A stretch of DNA of 43,580 bases from Burkholderiaceae bacterium (GTDB lineage Bacteria > Pseudomonadota > Gammaproteobacteria > Burkholderiales > Burkholderiaceae_D): positions 1 through 43,580 of the forward strand of contig JAISAG010000057.1 of assembly GCA_031266815.1 (NCBI GenBank), given 5' to 3'. The notes beneath the pieces are model-generated. The model ran no database searches, was not told the DNA's origin, and was given only the letters and a program-made list of their open reading frames with translations. Numbering within the stretch: position 1 is the stretch's first letter; every line of letters starts with the position of its first letter. Positions 43,372-43,580 of the stretch are shown here, piece after piece. The translations under genes were made by a program, and so were the position numbers.

Positions 43372-43580
43372 ACCATCTCACAGGGGCAGCTTCCAGTGTT
43401 TTTTCGACACCAAATGTCGTTTTTTGGCAACGTTTAGCGCTCATCCGCAAACTAAAGTCAACATCTCACGCTAAAATCGGTCTTATGGATTGAAAATGTC
43501 CCCCTCTGAACATGCCAGCCCCCCTTGGGGTACCTTTCGAACGCACTGACCTTACAATTCCGGGAAAAATCATGGAAAAC
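43372..43580. other. Region without a supported gene at the window end
   Basis: Beyond the direct repeats no frame resembles a protein I know. The last bases read ATG GAA AAC (43572-43580) after CCGGGAAAAATC, which could be the start of a gene continuing outside the window. CCCCCTTGGGG near 43526-43536 is a short palindrome in its possible leader. Confidence 0.3.
43405..43425 (+). terminator. Weak terminator-like hairpin
   Basis: CGACA, loop CCAAA, TGTCG, then six T bases, 265 bases after the nik ATPase stop. The stem is only five base pairs, so this is a weak candidate for the end of the operon transcript. Confidence 0.35.

Noticed and set aside
43141-43580. CRISPR array
   Set aside because: Only two diverged 66-base units with a single 51-base gap, no short identical repeats, and no cas genes in the window.

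Overview
The window looks like chromosomal DNA of a Gram-negative betaproteobacterium, probably of the Burkholderiales. This rests on gene content and on gene order recalled from that group: cysS / 3-methyladenine glycosylase / accA / tilS / lysC; metG / short DUF3460-like gene / scpA / panC; and yggX / argA / hrpA / cysB-like. A Tol-Pal CpoB, outer-membrane-type lipoproteins and phosphatidylethanolamine synthesis (pssA, psd) fit a diderm cell. A class III (anaerobic) ribonucleotide reductase, a rubrerythrin-like protein and an oxalate/formate-type transporter suggest anaerobic or microaerobic life. I see no rRNA, tRNA, CRISPR array, insertion sequence or phage gene. The species cannot be named from this sequence alone.

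Layout. 1-5026: the end of cpoB; a leftward amino-acid permease / methyltransferase / M48 lipoprotein set; a rightward ADP-ribosylglycohydrolase plus flavodoxin pair. 5171-13188: rightward housekeeping genes cysS, alkA-like, accA, tilS, lysC, then a tandem universal stress protein and a nitronate-monooxygenase-like flavoprotein. 13222-18294: leftward metG, a 57-codon gene, scpA, panC, an adhesin-E-like exported protein and a rubrerythrin-like gene. 18385-21392: a ModE-type regulator divergent from an OFA-family transporter, with a perfect palindrome between them and a clear terminator after the transporter. 21450-29813: gltX, then leftward nrdD / small radical-domain gene / nrdG, pssA, psd, a PEBP protein, yggX and argA. 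29926-33792: hrpA.

33821-43140 is the most distinctive part. A CysB-like regulator whose effector-contact residues are changed is divergent from nine tightly packed genes: a Tat-exported DUF362 protein, a NapH/NapG-like polyferredoxin membrane protein with an internal twin-arginine segment, tatA, tatC, larB, larC and a NikMN-Q-O nickel importer. These are nearly all overlapping or a few bases apart, with one predicted promoter upstream. I read this as a system that imports nickel, builds the nickel-pincer nucleotide cofactor, and exports a folded redox protein together with its electron-transfer partner. LarA and LarE are not in the window.

The second unusual point is the nrdD locus. The reading frame for the class III reductase stops before the glycyl-radical tail, and that tail is encoded by a separate 56-codon gene that has its own strong ribosome binding site and overlaps both nrdD and nrdG. 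The last 440 bases hold no complete gene but contain an 18-base inverted repeat and two diverged 66-base direct repeats.
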